Shown here: in pieces, positions 63,789 through 64,000 of the stretch
Layout of the letters: every line of letters begins with the position of its first letter
How positions within the stretch are numbered: the first letter of the stretch is position 1
Source of the DNA: Planococcus sp. CP5-4_YE
Lineage (GTDB): Bacteria > Bacillota > Bacilli > Bacillales_A > Planococcaceae
Length of the DNA: 64,000 nucleotides
NCBI RefSeq assembly: GCF_019042655.1
Contig: NZ_JAHPZO010000003.1
Coordinates: 370,689 to 434,688, forward strand
Reading direction: 5' to 3'
Translations under genes and position numbers: made by a program
The notes under the pieces: generated by a model
Databases searched by the model: none
The model's input: the letters and a program-made list of their open reading frames with translations, nothing else
What the model was told of the DNA's origin: nothing

Positions 63789-64000
63789 TCTCTTTCCTTT
63801 CCTTCCCTCCTTCCTCTTTTTCCTTTTTTTTCTCCCTCTTCTTCCTTCTTTTCCTTCCTCTTTCTTCCCTCCCCCCTCCTTCTCTTTTTCCCTCCTCTTT
63901 TTTCCTTTTCCCCTCTTTTCTCTTTCCCTTTTTCTTTTTCTTCCTTCTATTCTTTCCGGTTTCGGAAACATCCTCTTTCCTTCTCTTTTCTTTTTTCTCT
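63789..64000. other. Low-complexity pyrimidine tract, probable sequencing or assembly artefact
   Basis: About 210 bases that are almost only C and T, without repeat unit or codon structure, following directly on a broken tRNA gene. The purine-rich open frame on the other strand encodes only Lys, Arg, Glu and Gly runs and is not a gene. Confidence 0.75.

Noticed and set aside
63690..63971. 93-codon open frame of Lys/Arg/Glu/Gly at the right edge
   Set aside because: It is the complement of the pyrimidine tract and overlaps tRNA-Leu; low-complexity artefact.

Overview
The window looks like part of a chromosome from a Gram-positive Bacillota of the order Bacillales, most likely a Planococcaceae member such as Planococcus or Planomicrobium. 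The inference rests on gene order that closely follows the rpsD-tyrS-acsA-acuABC-ccpA-aroA-ytxJHG-murC-sftA ... leuS ... metK-pckA ... men region of Bacillus subtilis, on T-box and SAM-I leaders, and on a tRNA cluster in trnB order. The exact genus is inferred from protein style, not proven. No phage, plasmid, insertion sequence, CRISPR array, toxin-antitoxin pair or defence island was seen. Most of the window is conserved housekeeping DNA.

Layout. 1-6.7 kb: 3' end of rpsD, a cobalamin-binding-like protein, a general stress protein, tyrS with a tyrosine T-box, and a divergent class A penicillin-binding protein. 6.7-13.4 kb: the acetate and carbon-control block, with acsA divergent from acuABC (the post-translational modifiers of AcsA), then ccpA and aroA. 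13.6-24.3 kb: ytxGHJ, murC, and an operon of a small lipoprotein, ytpP, ytpQ, ytpR and the DNA translocase sftA; then a DUF84 NTPase, the M42 peptidase ytoP, and ytzB. 24.3-34 kb: thpR-ytlR-trmB-ytnP, pepV-dat, the regulator ytzE, murJ-ytzG, and the flavoprotein ytfP.

34.0-35.0 kb is the one true gap. It holds two 90-base copies (about 92% identical) of a hairpin-forming element and a third, different multi-hairpin element. 35.0-45.5 kb: leuS with a leucine T-box, scoAB, the tRNA-wobble pair ytqA/ytqB (mnmL/mnmM), and a redox group (alcohol-dehydrogenase-like, pyruvate oxidase-like, luciferase-like), followed by a YtpA hydrolase homologue that lacks its nucleophilic serine. 45.6-52.9 kb: ytoA, metK under a SAM-I riboswitch, pckA with a CcpN-like operator on its -10 box, ytmA-ytkD, dps, yidD, and a lone znuA with a Zur-like box. 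52.9-62.4 kb: the menaquinone genes menF-D-H-B-E-C with menA divergent, then an EmrE-type transporter.

62.4-63.8 kb: fifteen complete tRNA genes on the minus strand plus the 3' stub of a sixteenth (Gly). The last about 210 bases are almost pure pyrimidine and interrupt that tRNA gene, so they look like a sequencing or assembly artefact at a contig end.

Regulation visible in the sequence: tyrosine and leucine T-boxes, a SAM-I riboswitch with a possible SAM-independent promoter downstream of it, four sigma-B-like promoters (general stress gene, ytxG, dps, and a weaker one at the pyruvate oxidase gene), a CcpN-like site at pckA, a Zur-like box at znuA, and a cre-like site above aroA. I did not find a clearly new multi-gene system. 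The best leads are the structured repeats at 34 kb, the serine-less YtpA, and the regulatory sites.
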